NCBI GenBank assembly: GCA_022181065.1
Contig: BQMY01000095.1
Location: forward strand, 1-56,353
From: Melioribacteraceae bacterium
Lineage (GTDB): Bacteria; Bacteroidota; Ignavibacteria; Ignavibacteriales; Melioribacteraceae
Length of the DNA: 56,353 nt
Direction: 5' to 3'
The notes beneath the pieces are model-generated. The model saw nothing but the letters and a program-made list of their open reading frames with translations, had not been told where the DNA came from and made no database searches. A program made the position numbers and the translations under genes. This document shows, in pieces, positions 43,790-53,705 of this stretch (position 1 is its first letter; every line of letters begins with the position of its first letter).

Positions 43790-44281
43790 AACTCCCCCGA
43801 ATTATTCTCTGATTAATGAATGTTCAACTTCTGAGTACAATATTGCATTTCAAAATCAGTATAACAACAGCATATGTGTGTGGTTTTAAAGGGAGATTTT
43901 CATAAACCCCGCATAAATATGTAGTTTAAACTTTAACCGGAATAAAAATTCAATTGAATCCGAACCGATTTTTACCTTCGACTAAAGACCAACGACTGAC
44001 GACTTTCGACTATTATAGGCGGGTGAGCCCTTCGGCGAGCTCAGGAACCTTATTCCAGGGTTGCTGAGGCCCTCGAAGCACCCGTAGCCCCCGTGAATTG
44101 CACGTGCATCCAGTTTTTCTCTTTCAGTTTTGACTATAAAAAGTGTCTGAGCTCGTCGAAGACCCGTCACTTTATTCTGCACAATGCCAGGCCCTTCCCC
44201 GCACACGGGGCAGGCGAAACACCTCAGGAACCTTATTTCAGGGTGGGTGAGGTCACTCGAACAACCGATGCGCCGATGTGA
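43790..44281. other. Intergenic repeat region
   Basis: No gene can be supported. The right half is repeat-derived: a GTCTGAGCTCGTCGAAGACCC segment like that at 5875, a CCCCG..CGGGGCAGGCGAA unit, and two CAGGAACCTTATT(C/T)CAGGGT segments. Confidence 0.6.
44197..44218 (+). repeat. CCCCG-N-CGGGG-CAGGCGAA hairpin repeat
   Basis: The hairpin CCCCG-CACA-CGGGG is followed by CAGGCGAA and ACCTC. It belongs to the same family as 5933-5953. Confidence 0.7.
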
Positions 44282-45085
44282 TTAACTCAATTTCTGTTCC
44301 AGTCGATTGATCTGTTCCTTGAGCTTTCGAAGGTCTAGCAGAACATCATCTCTTTCTGAATTTACTATTTGTTCTATTTTCTCAAGACCCAATTCCGCTT
44401 CCTTTTGCTGGATTTCGCTCATGGTGTTCACAACAATCGCGATAAATATATTAAGTGTTGTATATGTCGCGATAAGTATAAATGGAATAAAATACAAAAA
44501 CGCATATGGGAAAACTTCCATAACAGGACGTGAGATACCCATTGACCAGCTTTCGAGTGTCATCACCTGAAATAGTGAGTACATCGATTTTCCGAGTGAA
44601 CCGAAAAAGTGGGGGAATTCCGCGCCGAACAGGAAAGTGCCAATTACCGCGAATACGTAAAATATTATTAGAAGCAGAACGAATATCCACATTATGGACG
44701 GAATGGAATGGAGCAAAGCCTCAACGATAAAGCGAAGTTTGGGAACCGCTTTTAATAAACGGAATGAACGGAATATTCTTAGCGTTCTAAGTACCGATAG
44801 TCCGCTGCCACTTGGAAAAAGCGCAATACTCACAATTATAAAATCGAATATATTCCAGCCGTTTTTGAAGAACTTCAAGTCGAATGCATAAACTTTCAAC
44901 ATAATTTCAACAACAAAAACACCTAAAATGATTTTATCGAGCATCATTAGCAAGCTGCCATACCGTTTCATGATGTCGGGAGAAGTCTCCAAACCGATGG
45001 TAACAGAGTTAACCAATATCAACGCTACAATAAAATTCTGGACAGAGGGGCTTTCTATCCATTGACCTATTATTTTTCTTTTCAT
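44282..45085 (-). CDS. NaChBac-type voltage-gated sodium channel
   Basis: This 267-residue protein is a one-domain six-transmembrane channel. S4 carries four regularly spaced arginines (R100, R103, R106, R109 in LRTLRIFRSFRLLK). The pore selectivity filter reads TLESWS at 176-181, the signature of sodium-selective bacterial Nav channels. S6 (TLNIFIAIVVNTM) is followed by a C-terminal coiled coil (LDLRKLKEQINRLEQKL) that typically holds the tetramer together. The length matches NaChBac. It is divergently placed from the Mrp antiporter operon, so regulation could be shared. Gating of this particular channel cannot be inferred. Confidence 0.93.
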   Translation of the reverse strand: MKRKIIGQWIESPSVQNFIVALILVNSVTIGLETSPDIMKRYGSLLMMLDKIILGVFVVEIMLKVYAFDLKFFKNGWNIFDFIIVSIALFPSGSGLSVLRTLRIFRSFRLLKAVPKLRFIVEALLHSIPSIMWIFVLLLIIFYVFAVIGTFLFGAEFPHFFGSLGKSMYSLFQVMTLESWSMGISRPVMEVFPYAFLYFIPFILIATYTTLNIFIAIVVNTMSEIQQKEAELGLEKIEQIVNSERDDVLLDLRKLKEQINRLEQKLS

Positions 45086-45253
45086 CTTTTTTCTGCCGAT
45101 AATGCCTAAAGCAAATAAAAGGTTCCCAAAGCGATGTTTTATTAATAAAAGAATTAATCGATACGATTTTCTCGATATTTGGGAATTTCAGAAGCTCTGT
45201 TTTCGTTACTATTTTTCAAAACAATCCAATTTTTATTCACTAATTATTTAAAT
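45086..45253. promoter_or_regulatory. Divergent promoter region between the Nav channel and mrp genes
   Basis: 168 bases separate the two divergent start codons. No clear operator or sigma motif is visible, but both promoters must lie here if neither gene is read through from elsewhere. Confidence 0.5.
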
Positions 45254-47548
45254 ATGCTAATAGCGGTATTGTCTGGAATTATAATAGCAGCATTGACCCC
45301 ACTGATATTCAGGGTAATGAAAGAGAAAGCCTCCTTACTCCTTTCTCTGGTTCCCGTTTTCTTGTTTGCGTGGTATTTGTCATATTATAATCGTGTTGCA
45401 AATGGCGAAATCATAAAGGAAGTTTCCGAATGGATTCCGGCTATGGGTATCAACCTTACTTTCAGCATGGACGGGTTGTCACTCTTGTTCGCCCTTATCA
45501 TAACAGGTATTGGGAGTGTTGTTTTTTTCTATGCGGCAGCGTACCTGAAACATGATAAATATATCACCCGGTTTTACGTTTATATATTATTCTTTATGGC
45601 ATCAATGCTGGGTGTGGTGACATCCGACAATATTTTCGGGTTGTTTGTTTTCTGGGAGCTTACAAGTTTGAGTTCCTATTTGCTGATTGGATATTATTTC
45701 GATAAAGAGAGCAGCAGAAAATCGGCATTGCAGGCTTTGCTTGTTACCGGGACGGGGGGACTTGCGCTTCTTGCAGGACTAATACTGCTTTATATTATCA
45801 CAGGTACTACAGAAATATCAGAAATGCTTGCCGTTACAGGCATATCTTCGCATGAACTATATACAGGCGCGGTTATACTTGTATTGATTGGCGCGTTCAC
45901 TAAATCTGCTCAGTTTCCTTTTCATTTCTGGCTACCTAACGCAATGGCGGCACCTTCACCTGTCAGCGCATATCTTCATTCGGCAACTATGGTAAAAGCG
46001 GGAGTTTTCCTCCTGGCTCGCCTTAATCCTGTTCTCGGCGGCACTGAATTTTGGCAGAATACTCTTCTTATATTTGGCGGTACAACAATGGTTATCGCTG
46101 CATTTTTAGCGCTGAAACAGACGGATCTTAAAAAATTACTCGCCTATTCAACTGTAAGTGTATTGGGTACACTCACATTTATGATAGGTCTTGGAACAGA
46201 AACAGCATTAAAGGGAATGGTGATTTACCTTCTGGCACACTCTCTGTTTAAGGCTTCACTTTTCCTTATTGCCGGGAGCATTGACCATGAAACCGGGACC
46301 AGAAATGTTAGTCAGTTAAGCGGACTCAAATCTTTTATGCCCTTTACAGCATTTGTAGCGATATTCGCCGCGCTTTCGAAAATGGGATTTTTTCCATTTT
46401 ACGGGTTTATCGGTAAAGAAACACTTTACGACGCGGTTTTGAAATCGGGCTCAAATGAAATTTTACTTTTCAGCGCGGTATTTATTGGTGGCGCGGTTAG
46501 CGGATTTGTAGCAATTACAGCCGGAATCAAACCCTTTATAGGCAGAACAATTGAAACACCAAAATCACCGCACGAAGCGCCTCTATTAATGTACGCAGGA
46601 CCAATCGTGCTTGCTTCCGCAGGATTTATATTTGGATTGCTTCCGGAAAGCTTCACGGGAAATATTGTTGAAAAAACCGCGTCTGCAATCGCGGGAACAA
46701 ATATAGAATACACAATTAAACTGTGGCACGGATTTAATCTTGTCTTTCTGCTTAGTGTTGTCACGCTTGTTGTCGCATATCTGCTTTACCGTTTCAGAAC
46801 TAAATTCACAAATATTTCTATCGCTTCAGGTGTGGGGGATTTCATTAAACCTTCCATGCTTTATGATAAAAGTTTGAGTATGATGATCTCGCTTGCTCGA
46901 GGTCAGACACGCCTTTTGCAAAATGGTTACATGAGGTATTACATCGTTCTTATTGTATCCACTGCACTGGGGTTAACAGGATATGTTCTATTTACTTCTG
47001 TTGACATGTCTGTAATAGATATAAGTTTTGACATCACTTTTTCAGAAGTGGTTATACTGCTGGTAATGATTGCAGCATCGATCACGGCGATAAAAGCTAA
47101 ACGCCGCTTGAGCGCAATCGCTTCTCTCGGAGTGGTAGGATACGGTGTGGCTATTATATTTATCATGTATGGCGCACCTGATCTGGCTCTTACACAATTT
47201 TCGATTGAAACTCTAACTGTTATCCTGTTTGTACTTGCTATTTATCGTTTGCCGAAATATCTGCCATTTTCTAATACTACACTAAGGTTCCGGGATTTTA
47301 TAATCGCCGCGGCCTCCGGTGTGATGATGACAATGATAGTTTTACTGGTAACTTCGGAAGAAATGGTTTCTCAGTTGAAATCATTTTTTGCCGAAAACAG
47401 TTTACCCCTCGCGAAAGGTAAAAATGTTGTAAATGTAATACTCGTTGATTTTCGCGCGCTCGATACAATGGGTGAAATTACTGTGCTCGCTATTGCCGCG
47501 ATTGGTGTGTATGCCCTTATCAAGTTACGTATGGAGGGTAGAAAATAA
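45254..47548 (+). CDS. mrpA: Mrp Na+/H+ antiporter subunit A
   Basis: This is the large subunit of the multi-subunit Mrp (Mnh/Sha) antiporter, homologous to complex I NuoL. It is 764 residues from the ATG at 45254. The open frame goes back to a TTG at 45179, but family members begin at this MLIAVLSG. The proton-channel core is seen in [36 protein letters not shown] and [13 protein letters not shown]. The C-terminal part carries the MrpB-like segment fused to MrpA ([34 protein letters not shown]). It is the first gene of a seven-gene operon and shares one base with mrpB (TAATG). Confidence 0.94.
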   Translation: MLIAVLSGIIIAALTPLIFRVMKEKASLLLSLVPVFLFAWYLSYYNRVANGEIIKEVSEWIPAMGINLTFSMDGLSLLFALIITGIGSVVFFYAAAYLKHDKYITRFYVYILFFMASMLGVVTSDNIFGLFVFWELTSLSSYLLIGYYFDKESSRKSALQALLVTGTGGLALLAGLILLYIITGTTEISEMLAVTGISSHELYTGAVILVLIGAFTKSAQFPFHFWLPNAMAAPSPVSAYLHSATMVKAGVFLLARLNPVLGGTEFWQNTLLIFGGTTMVIAAFLALKQTDLKKLLAYSTVSVLGTLTFMIGLGTETALKGMVIYLLAHSLFKASLFLIAGSIDHETGTRNVSQLSGLKSFMPFTAFVAIFAALSKMGFFPFYGFIGKETLYDAVLKSGSNEILLFSAVFIGGAVSGFVAITAGIKPFIGRTIETPKSPHEAPLLMYAGPIVLASAGFIFGLLPESFTGNIVEKTASAIAGTNIEYTIKLWHGFNLVFLLSVVTLVVAYLLYRFRTKFTNISIASGVGDFIKPSMLYDKSLSMMISLARGQTRLLQNGYMRYYIVLIVSTALGLTGYVLFTSVDMSVIDISFDITFSEVVILLVMIAASITAIKAKRRLSAIASLGVVGYGVAIIFIMYGAPDLALTQFSIETLTVILFVLAIYRLPKYLPFSNTTLRFRDFIIAAASGVMMTMIVLLVTSEEMVSQLKSFFAENSLPLAKGKNVVNVILVDFRALDTMGEITVLAIAAIGVYALIKLRMEGRK

Positions 47549-47964
47549 TGTATTCGGTAATTCTAAAAACAGCGACAAAATATCTTACTCCACTTATGCT
47601 GCTATTTGCGTTTTTCCTCCTTTTACGTGGTCATAATGAGCCGGGAGGCGGATTTGTGGGCGGACTTGTAGCTGCGGCAGCCTATGCATTAATGGTAATT
47701 TCGTACGGAGTGAAAACCGCCCGGAAAGAATTAAAATACGCTCCGCTATCCTTTATAATATTGGGACTTTCAATTGCTTTAATTAGCGGAATACCGGCTT
47801 TATTAGTCTCTGAAACATATTTTACAGGTCTCTGGACAGAAATGAAGTTCCCCGTTATCGGTAAACTTGGTACCCCCCTGATATTTGATATAGGTGTTTT
47901 CTTTCTCGTGATTGGTATTACTACAAAAATTATATTCACTCTCGCCGAGGAGGATCAGGAATGA
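47548..47964 (+). CDS. mrpB: Mrp antiporter subunit B
   Basis: This 138-residue integral membrane subunit has four hydrophobic segments. [25 protein letters not shown] is the hallmark of the MnhB family, and [15 protein letters not shown] ends it. It is needed for assembly and function of the Mrp complex. It overlaps mrpC by 4 bases (ATGA). Confidence 0.95.
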   Translation: MYSVILKTATKYLTPLMLLFAFFLLLRGHNEPGGGFVGGLVAAAAYALMVISYGVKTARKELKYAPLSFIILGLSIALISGIPALLVSETYFTGLWTEMKFPVIGKLGTPLIFDIGVFFLVIGITTKIIFTLAEEDQE

Positions 47965-48317
47965 TAATCATGCTGGCTATCCTTGTTGGCGTTTTATACG
48001 CGGCAGGCATATATATGCTATTGCGACGCTCAATCGTAAAGATATTACTCGGATTACTATTTCTGGGTCACGCGGCGAACTTGCTGATTTTCACAGTGGG
48101 TAAACTCACCAAAGGGAAACCCGCGTTTGTGCCTGAAGGTGGTGAACTGGTCGAACCATTTGCCGATCCGCTGCCACAGGCTTTGATACTTACAGCAATC
48201 GTCATTGGATTTGGTGTACAAGCCTTCGCTATTGTATTGTTCAAACGAGCTTACCAGACGGTAAACAGTGATGATATCGATAAACTAAATTCAACAGATT
48301 CACTGGAGAGAGGTTAA
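47961..48317 (+). CDS. mrpC: Mrp antiporter subunit C
   Basis: This 118-residue protein is homologous to complex I NuoK. The three transmembrane helices include [31 protein letters not shown] and [25 protein letters not shown], the latter being the family signature. It follows mrpB with a 4-base overlap. Confidence 0.95.
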   Translation: MIIMLAILVGVLYAAGIYMLLRRSIVKILLGLLFLGHAANLLIFTVGKLTKGKPAFVPEGGELVEPFADPLPQALILTAIVIGFGVQAFAIVLFKRAYQTVNSDDIDKLNSTDSLERG

Positions 48318-48319
48318 TT

Positions 48320-49819
48320 ATGGATTTACTGCTATTACTTCCCGTATTACTCCCCTTTGCCGGTGGAATTGTGTTGCTGATTTTGAAAAATCACCAAAAG
48401 TCTCAGCTATACGGTAATGCTGTTGTTTCACTTTTTTCTCTGATAGTAGCGGTGGGATTGTTTTCGGCTATTTATGATAAAGGTATTTATTCTGTTCAGT
48501 TGGGTGGATGGGAAGCGCCATTCGGGATAACTTTCGTTGCTGATCTGCTTGGCTCGGTTATGGTGCTGATCACGGCAATTATCGGTTTTACCACATCAAT
48601 CTACTCACTTGCATCCGTTGACGATGAAAGAGTTAAATACGGGTATTATCCTCTTATTCAATTTTTACTGATGGGGATAAACGGCGCGTTTCTCACCGGC
48701 GATATATTTAATCTTTACGTCTGGTTTGAAGTTATGCTGATATCCTCATTTGTGCTGCTTTCCCTGGGTGGTACACGTGAGCAACTCGAGGGTGCGATTA
48801 AATATGTAACACTTAATTTGCTTTCTTCAGCGTTTTTCCTTGCGGCTATCGGTATAATATACGGTCTTGCGGGAACTCTTAACATGGCTGACCTTGCGGT
48901 TAAATTTTCCGCCATCGAGAATGAAGGTATGGTTACCGTGGTCGCGATGCTCCTTTTTATAGCGTTTGGTATCAAGTCGGCTGTCTTTCCATTGTTCTTC
49001 TGGCTTCCTGCATCGTATCATACACCTCCCGCGGCGGTTTCTGCCATATTTGCCGGATTACTTACGAAGGTGGGTGTTTACGCGCTATTTCGGGTTTTCA
49101 CACTCTTGTTCACGAGCAATACAGAATATACTCACACAATACTCCTCTTTGTTGCTGGATTTACAATGCTTTCCGGTGTGTTGGGCGCAGCGGCTCAAAA
49201 TGATTTCAGAAGGATTTTATCATTCCATATCATTAGTCAGATAGGTTACATGATCATGGGATTGGCGTTATATTCCCCACTTGCTATTGCAGGAGGGATA
49301 TTTTATATAATCCATCATATCATCGTTAAAACCAATCTTTTCTTTATCAGCGGTTACGTAAATAAAATTAAAGGTTCATACGAGTTGAAAAAAGTGGGAG
49401 GATTATACAAGGTCTATCCCTGGTTGGGATTTCTATTCCTCATTCCGGCAATGTCGCTCGCAGGTATTCCACCTCTTTCAGGTTTCTGGGCAAAATTTAC
49501 AGTCGCAAAAGCAGGTCTGGAACTTGAGTCTTTTATGATAGTGGGAGTTTCACTTCTTGTGGGATTACTTACACTTTTTTCCATGACCAAAATATGGAAT
49601 GAAGCATTCTGGACAGATTCCCCGAAAGACGCTCCCGAAGATGTTAAACCGGGAGTATTCACAAAAATATCGATGCTGACCCCGGTTATTATTCTGGTAG
49701 TGATAACTATCACCATTGGCTTATATGCTGAACCGTTTTTCAATTTTTCTGTAAGGGCAGCTGATCAATTATTAAATTCAGGGGAATACATTAACACAGT
49801 ATTGGGAGGAGGATCATGA
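48320..49819 (+). CDS. mrpD: Mrp antiporter subunit D
   Basis: This 499-residue NuoN/NuoM-like channel subunit has about 14 transmembrane segments. Signature stretches are FNLYVWFEVMLISSFVLLSLGG, KSAVFPLFFWLPASYHTPPAAVSAIFAGLLTKVGVYAL and FRRILSFHIISQIGYMIMGLAL. Conserved Lys and Glu residues of the proton path (Glu in WFEVML, Lys in LLTKVG) are present. The gene starts two bases after mrpC and ends overlapping mrpE. Confidence 0.95.
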   Translation: MDLLLLLPVLLPFAGGIVLLILKNHQKSQLYGNAVVSLFSLIVAVGLFSAIYDKGIYSVQLGGWEAPFGITFVADLLGSVMVLITAIIGFTTSIYSLASVDDERVKYGYYPLIQFLLMGINGAFLTGDIFNLYVWFEVMLISSFVLLSLGGTREQLEGAIKYVTLNLLSSAFFLAAIGIIYGLAGTLNMADLAVKFSAIENEGMVTVVAMLLFIAFGIKSAVFPLFFWLPASYHTPPAAVSAIFAGLLTKVGVYALFRVFTLLFTSNTEYTHTILLFVAGFTMLSGVLGAAAQNDFRRILSFHIISQIGYMIMGLALYSPLAIAGGIFYIIHHIIVKTNLFFISGYVNKIKGSYELKKVGGLYKVYPWLGFLFLIPAMSLAGIPPLSGFWAKFTVAKAGLELESFMIVGVSLLVGLLTLFSMTKIWNEAFWTDSPKDAPEDVKPGVFTKISMLTPVIILVVITITIGLYAEPFFNFSVRAADQLLNSGEYINTVLGGGS

Positions 49820-50289
49820 AAACCTTACTCGCGAATATTGTTCTCGGTTTTACATGGATGCTCCTGAACAGCGATTTAAGTTACCAGAATTTCCTCGAAG
49901 GTTTTTTTGTAGGATATCTTATTCTATGGGTTGCCAAAGGTACATTTTCGAGCAACAGATATTTCACCAAAATACCAAAGTTGATTGGGTTTGTTTTTTT
50001 CTTTTTGTATGAGCTGATATTGGCGAACTTCAAGGTGGCTTATGATATAATTACACCAACAAATCTGATGCGTCCCGGTGTTGTAGCTATACCGCTCGAC
50101 GCGAAAACTGATCTTGAAATTACTCTGTTGGCAAACCTTATAACCCTTACCCCCGGTACATTAAGTATGGATGTATCACCTGATAAAAAAGTGATATATG
50201 TGCACTCTATGTATATAGAAAACGTTGAAGAATTCAGGAAAGAAATAAAAACCGGTTTGGAACGTAAACTGCTCGAGGTGATGAGATGA
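49816..50289 (+). CDS. mrpE: Mrp antiporter subunit E
   Basis: This 157-residue MnhE-family protein has hydrophobic N-terminal helices (VLGFTWMLLNSDLSYQNFLEGFFVGYLILW) and the conserved LLANLITLTPGTLSMDVSPDKKVIYVHSM. It overlaps mrpD and mrpF by 4 bases each. Confidence 0.93.
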   Translation: MKTLLANIVLGFTWMLLNSDLSYQNFLEGFFVGYLILWVAKGTFSSNRYFTKIPKLIGFVFFFLYELILANFKVAYDIITPTNLMRPGVVAIPLDAKTDLEITLLANLITLTPGTLSMDVSPDKKVIYVHSMYIENVEEFRKEIKTGLERKLLEVMR

Positions 50290-50555
50290 TCACGGATATG
50301 GTGATAACATATTTTGCAATGCCGGTCCTGGCAATTTCGTTCGCGCTGATATTTATCAGAATCGCGCGCGGACCAGGTCTGGAAGACAGGGTAGTAGGAC
50401 TTGATGTACTTACATCTGTTGGTATAGCGTTTTTTGCCGTTTATTCGGTCTTTACGAAGAATTCAACTTTCCTCGACGTGGGTATTATTCTCGGACTCGT
50501 ATCATTTCTCGGAACGGTTGCTTTTTCCTATTATCTTGAAAGGAGAGGACGATGA
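50286..50555 (+). CDS. mrpF: Mrp antiporter subunit F
   Basis: This 89-residue subunit has three transmembrane helices, with the family motif FIRIARGPGLEDRVVGLDVL after the first. It overlaps mrpE and mrpG by 4 bases. Confidence 0.93.
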   Translation: MITDMVITYFAMPVLAISFALIFIRIARGPGLEDRVVGLDVLTSVGIAFFAVYSVFTKNSTFLDVGIILGLVSFLGTVAFSYYLERRGR

Positions 50556-50902
50556 TTGCGGATATAATCAGTGCAGCACTAATTGCGATTGGAGCAATAC
50601 TTGTTCTCCTTTCGGCAATAGGTTTACTTAAACTGCCCGATATTTACATGCGTATGTCGGCAACAACAAAATCAGCAACGCTGGGGGTTGGCTCTATATT
50701 ACTCGGAACCGCAATAGTCTTTTGGGATATCGGAATTATGAGTCGAGGTTTGATTATTATCTCATTTTTATTCCTGACCGCGCCGGTTGCGGCTCATATG
50801 ATTGGCAGAGCAGCTTATATCAACAAAGTTCCGTTGTGGGAAAATTCAATTGTTGATGAACTTAACAAAAATGTGGAAGATAACGAGCATGTAAAGCAGT
50901 AG
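50552..50902 (+). CDS. mrpG: Mrp antiporter subunit G
   Basis: This 116-residue subunit shows the MnhG pattern: LSAIGLLKLPDIYMRMSATTKSATLGVGSILLG and LFLTAPVAAHMIGRAAY. It is the last gene of the mrp operon and ends 4 bases from the stop of the convergent fic gene, with no obvious terminator between them. Confidence 0.93.
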   Translation: MIADIISAALIAIGAILVLLSAIGLLKLPDIYMRMSATTKSATLGVGSILLGTAIVFWDIGIMSRGLIIISFLFLTAPVAAHMIGRAAYINKVPLWENSIVDELNKNVEDNEHVKQ

Positions 50903-50906
50903 CATT

Positions 50907-51539
50907 TTACTGATTGGAAGGTCTTAGACCGGATATAATTATATCATACATTAGCATCTCATTGCCTGACATACACTCTATTGAAGCAAGAATGAAGTTA
51001 TTCATTCCATTCTTTGTTACAGCAGCATCTGAATAGTCGATATAATCATAACCATTATAAGTAGCAATCATATCGAAGAATAGCCTGATCGTTCTTCCGT
51101 TTAATTCATAAAAAGGATGTAAAGCAGTTAATTCACACAAATAAAAAGTTATCTTCTTTGCAAAATCCTCTTTAGTTTTTTTATAATAATCCTTTAAGTA
51201 ATTATCTCTTTTTAACTCGTTAAATATTCTTTTGGAGGTTTGCTCAAGGTACCGAACCTGACAAAAAACAGAGTAACCTTTTGAAACGTTTACATTCCGA
51301 TACTCACCCGCAAAGTCATACAGTTTAGAAAAAAATTTCTTTTGCAGTAATTTCAGATAATCTTCATCGAATAATGTATCTTCAGAAAGGGAGGAATGAA
51401 AATATTCATAACTCTGGAGTAGTAAATTCTGCTCCTCTTTCTCCAAAGTTGTCCTGGTTTGTATTCCAAGTCTATTTATTGGGATATCTGTTCCGGGATA
51501 ATATATATAGTTTTTGTCTCCCGAATATTTAGACATCAT
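50907..51539 (-). CDS. fic: Fic family protein (AMPylator-type toxin candidate)
   Basis: This 210-residue Fic-domain protein has the family beta-hairpin region FAGEYRNVNVSKG (76-88) and the active-site loop HPFYELNGRTIR at 141-152. Compared with the consensus HPFx(D/E)GNGRxxR it keeps the catalytic His, the acidic residue and NGRxxR. It has Leu in place of the first Gly, which may affect nucleotide binding. Fic enzymes usually transfer AMP from ATP to target proteins such as gyrase. There is no inhibitory helix within the protein itself. The small gene upstream carries one and overlaps this gene's ATGATG start. It is convergent with mrpG. Confidence 0.88.
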   Translation of the reverse strand: MMSKYSGDKNYIYYPGTDIPINRLGIQTRTTLEKEEQNLLLQSYEYFHSSLSEDTLFDEDYLKLLQKKFFSKLYDFAGEYRNVNVSKGYSVFCQVRYLEQTSKRIFNELKRDNYLKDYYKKTKEDFAKKITFYLCELTALHPFYELNGRTIRLFFDMIATYNGYDYIDYSDAAVTKNGMNNFILASIECMSGNEMLMYDIIISGLRPSNQ

Positions 51540-51658
51540 TTATTCCCTGATGATTTAATAATTTTATCTTTATCAGAGGTATCTTTATGACCCTCGATTT
51601 TTGATGAAATGGCTACAGCTTTTTTTGCTTTTAATAGTGAAAATTTTGGTTTTTTCAT
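51536..51658 (-). CDS. 40-residue putative Fic antitoxin with SSKIEG inhibitory motif
   Basis: A small gene encodes a 40-residue, lysine-rich, likely helical protein. Residues 18-23 read SSKIEG, matching the (S/T)xxxE(G/N) motif by which Fic inhibitory helices block ATP binding. AAAGGA lies 6 bases before its ATG. Its TGA stop overlaps the ATGATG start of fic, as expected for a coupled antitoxin-toxin pair. Known class I antitoxins such as VbhA are longer, so this would be a compact one. The call rests on the motif and the position. Confidence 0.75.
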   Translation of the reverse strand: MKKPKFSLLKAKKAVAISSKIEGHKDTSDKDKIIKSSGNK

Positions 51659-51862
51659 TGTAATCCTTTCATATTTGCTTAGGTAAAGTATAAATAATTA
51701 TACATTATTTTTAGAAAAAGTTCAATAACGTAATTAGTCAGCTATTAGCATCTACCTGATTCCCCCAATTTTCGACACATTAAATTCTGCTGTCTGTCAA
51801 CCTGAATTTGCTTTTGGTATCAATAGTTGTAAACTGAGTATATTTTCGATTAATTTGCGTAT

Positions 51863-52927
51863 ATGTTATTAATCGAAAAAATAGGTAAAAACCGGGTCTA
51901 TCTGCATCTGCTCTATTGGGTGGGTACAGTCACATTTTTTGGCGCGTTCTGGGGTACCGATACCGGTGATTTTGTAAAAACCTATTATACCGAAATTATA
52001 ACTCTTGCTCCCAAAATTGCTGTTACTTACTTTGTATTATATTTTTCGATTCCGAGATTTTTATTCCGTAACCAGTATCTGCTATTCGCGCTTTTTATCA
52101 TTTTACCCCTCATAGCCGGAAGTGTGATACTTTTTATCATCAAACTATATCTTGTATTCCCCTTTTATCCTCCCGATACAATTTGGAAATGGGATTTCAA
52201 CCCTTATAACCTGATGCAGGACGCGGTTGATATCAATACATTGATGGTTTTGCCTGTTATGGCGAAAATTTTTAAATATTACTACAAAAACAAACAAGCT
52301 GCAGAAACACTCGCCAAGGAAAAACTTGAAGCAGAACTGAAATTTCTCAAAAGTCAGATTCACCCCCATTTTCTTTTCAACACCTTGAATAGTCTGTACT
52401 CACTAACAATTAAAAAATCGGATACTGCTCCGGAAGTTGTCTTGAAACTTTCCGCTTTGATGCGCTATTTATTGCACGAGACCAATGAAAAGTTTGTGCC
52501 ACTCAAAAAAGAGATTGATTACATCAGAAATTATATCGACCTTGAAAAACTACGTTATCAGAACAGGGTTGAGATAAGTTTTAATGTTTACGGTAATATA
52601 AACGGTTCAATGATTGCCCCGATGCTGATCCTTCCTTTTGTCGAGAATGCGTTCAAACACGCTGTTAACAAGGAGATTGATCAGACGTGGATCACTATTG
52701 AACTAACGATGCTCGAAGATAAGATGACACTTAAAGTTGAAAACAGCCTCCCGGAAGAGGATGAAGATATCACCGAAAATGATATGGCTAAGGGTATCGG
52801 GTTGAGAAACGTTAAACGTCGCCTCGAACTGTTATATCGTGATAAATATGAGTTGAAAATTAGTAAAGATGAATTATCTTATTCAGCACTGTTAAAATTA
52901 AATCTGACTGAAAATGAAAAAAATTAA
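51863..52927 (+). CDS. LytS/YehU-type sensor histidine kinase
   Basis: This 354-residue membrane kinase has four hydrophobic segments in residues 10-140, then a coiled linker and the His_kinase domain. The phosphoacceptor is in HPHFLFNTLNSLY (H169). The ATPase part shows the N box (LILPFVENAFKHAV) and a glycine-rich GIGLRNVKRRLELLY. It has no recognisable periplasmic sensor domain, so the membrane helices may sense directly. Its 3' end overlaps the response regulator gene by 14 bases, so the two should form one system. Confidence 0.92.
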   Translation: MLLIEKIGKNRVYLHLLYWVGTVTFFGAFWGTDTGDFVKTYYTEIITLAPKIAVTYFVLYFSIPRFLFRNQYLLFALFIILPLIAGSVILFIIKLYLVFPFYPPDTIWKWDFNPYNLMQDAVDINTLMVLPVMAKIFKYYYKNKQAAETLAKEKLEAELKFLKSQIHPHFLFNTLNSLYSLTIKKSDTAPEVVLKLSALMRYLLHETNEKFVPLKKEIDYIRNYIDLEKLRYQNRVEISFNVYGNINGSMIAPMLILPFVENAFKHAVNKEIDQTWITIELTMLEDKMTLKVENSLPEEDEDITENDMAKGIGLRNVKRRLELLYRDKYELKISKDELSYSALLKLNLTENEKN

Positions 52928-53633
52928 TTGTCTGATTGTTGACGATGAACCCCTTGCGAGGGATGTACTTAGTGAGTTTGTGTCAAAGATTGAATCACTA
53001 AATCTTGTTTGCTCATGCGGAAACGCGATAGAAGCTTTTAACAAGCTGGAAGAAGGTCACATTGACCTGATATTTCTTGATATCCGTATGCCCAAACTCT
53101 CGGGAATTGATCTTATTAAAAATCTCGCAAATCCACCCGGAGTGATTTTTACAACGGCCTATTCAGATTATGCTCTTGAAGGTTACGAACTCGAGGTAGT
53201 TGATTATCTGCTCAAACCCATTTCATTCGAACGATTTCTCAAGGCAATTCACAGATTTAATAAAATTTCCAACGTTACTGATAACGAACCATCACCCAAT
53301 GATGATCTTTCCGACTATAGTGAAGCATTTGTTTATCTTAAATCTGATAAAAAAATGGTGAAGGTCTTTCTGAAAGATATTATTTACGTTGAGAGCCTCA
53401 GGAATAATTCCAGAATCGTTACTACAATTCGTGAAATAATTTCATCCGCTTCAATCTCGGAACTTGAGGAAAAACTTCCCGCGTTGAAATTCCTCCGTAT
53501 TCACCGCTCGTTTATTGTCGCCCTTGATAAAATCAGCGCCTTCAACGCTTCACACATCGAACTGGGCAAGCACGAACTTCCAATAGGGAGATTGTATAAA
53601 AACGATGTTGCCGACCGACTAATGAAAGAGTAA
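52914..53633 (+). CDS. LytTR-family response regulator
   Basis: This 239-residue regulator has an N-terminal receiver with the acidic pair IVDDEP (D10, D11), phosphoacceptor Asp D56 in FLDIRMPKLSG, and the Lys in YLLKPISF. From about 140 to the end lies a LytTR DNA-binding domain (KKMVKVFLKDIIYVESLRNN, LRIHRSFIVALDKISAF, LPIGRLYK). It is paired with the overlapping LytS-like kinase. Target genes are unknown. The surface and export genes in the window are possible but untested. Confidence 0.93.
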   Translation: MKKINCLIVDDEPLARDVLSEFVSKIESLNLVCSCGNAIEAFNKLEEGHIDLIFLDIRMPKLSGIDLIKNLANPPGVIFTTAYSDYALEGYELEVVDYLLKPISFERFLKAIHRFNKISNVTDNEPSPNDDLSDYSEAFVYLKSDKKMVKVFLKDIIYVESLRNNSRIVTTIREIISSASISELEEKLPALKFLRIHRSFIVALDKISAFNASHIELGKHELPIGRLYKNDVADRLMKE

Positions 53634-53705
53634 CATTTAACCCGCACATTTGCCTGACGCTTTTTATTAACCTATTTTTGTTTATTCAATTATCAGGAGT
53701 TACAA

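Noticed and set aside
43982-44206. 74-codon minus-strand open frame
   Set aside because: It is built from the CAGGCGA and GTCGAAGACC repeats. Similar translated fragments arise from the same repeats elsewhere, so it is not a gene.
45179-45253. TTG start adding 25 residues to MrpA
   Set aside because: MrpA proteins begin at the MLIAVLSG-type hydrophobic start, and the extension has no ribosome binding site.
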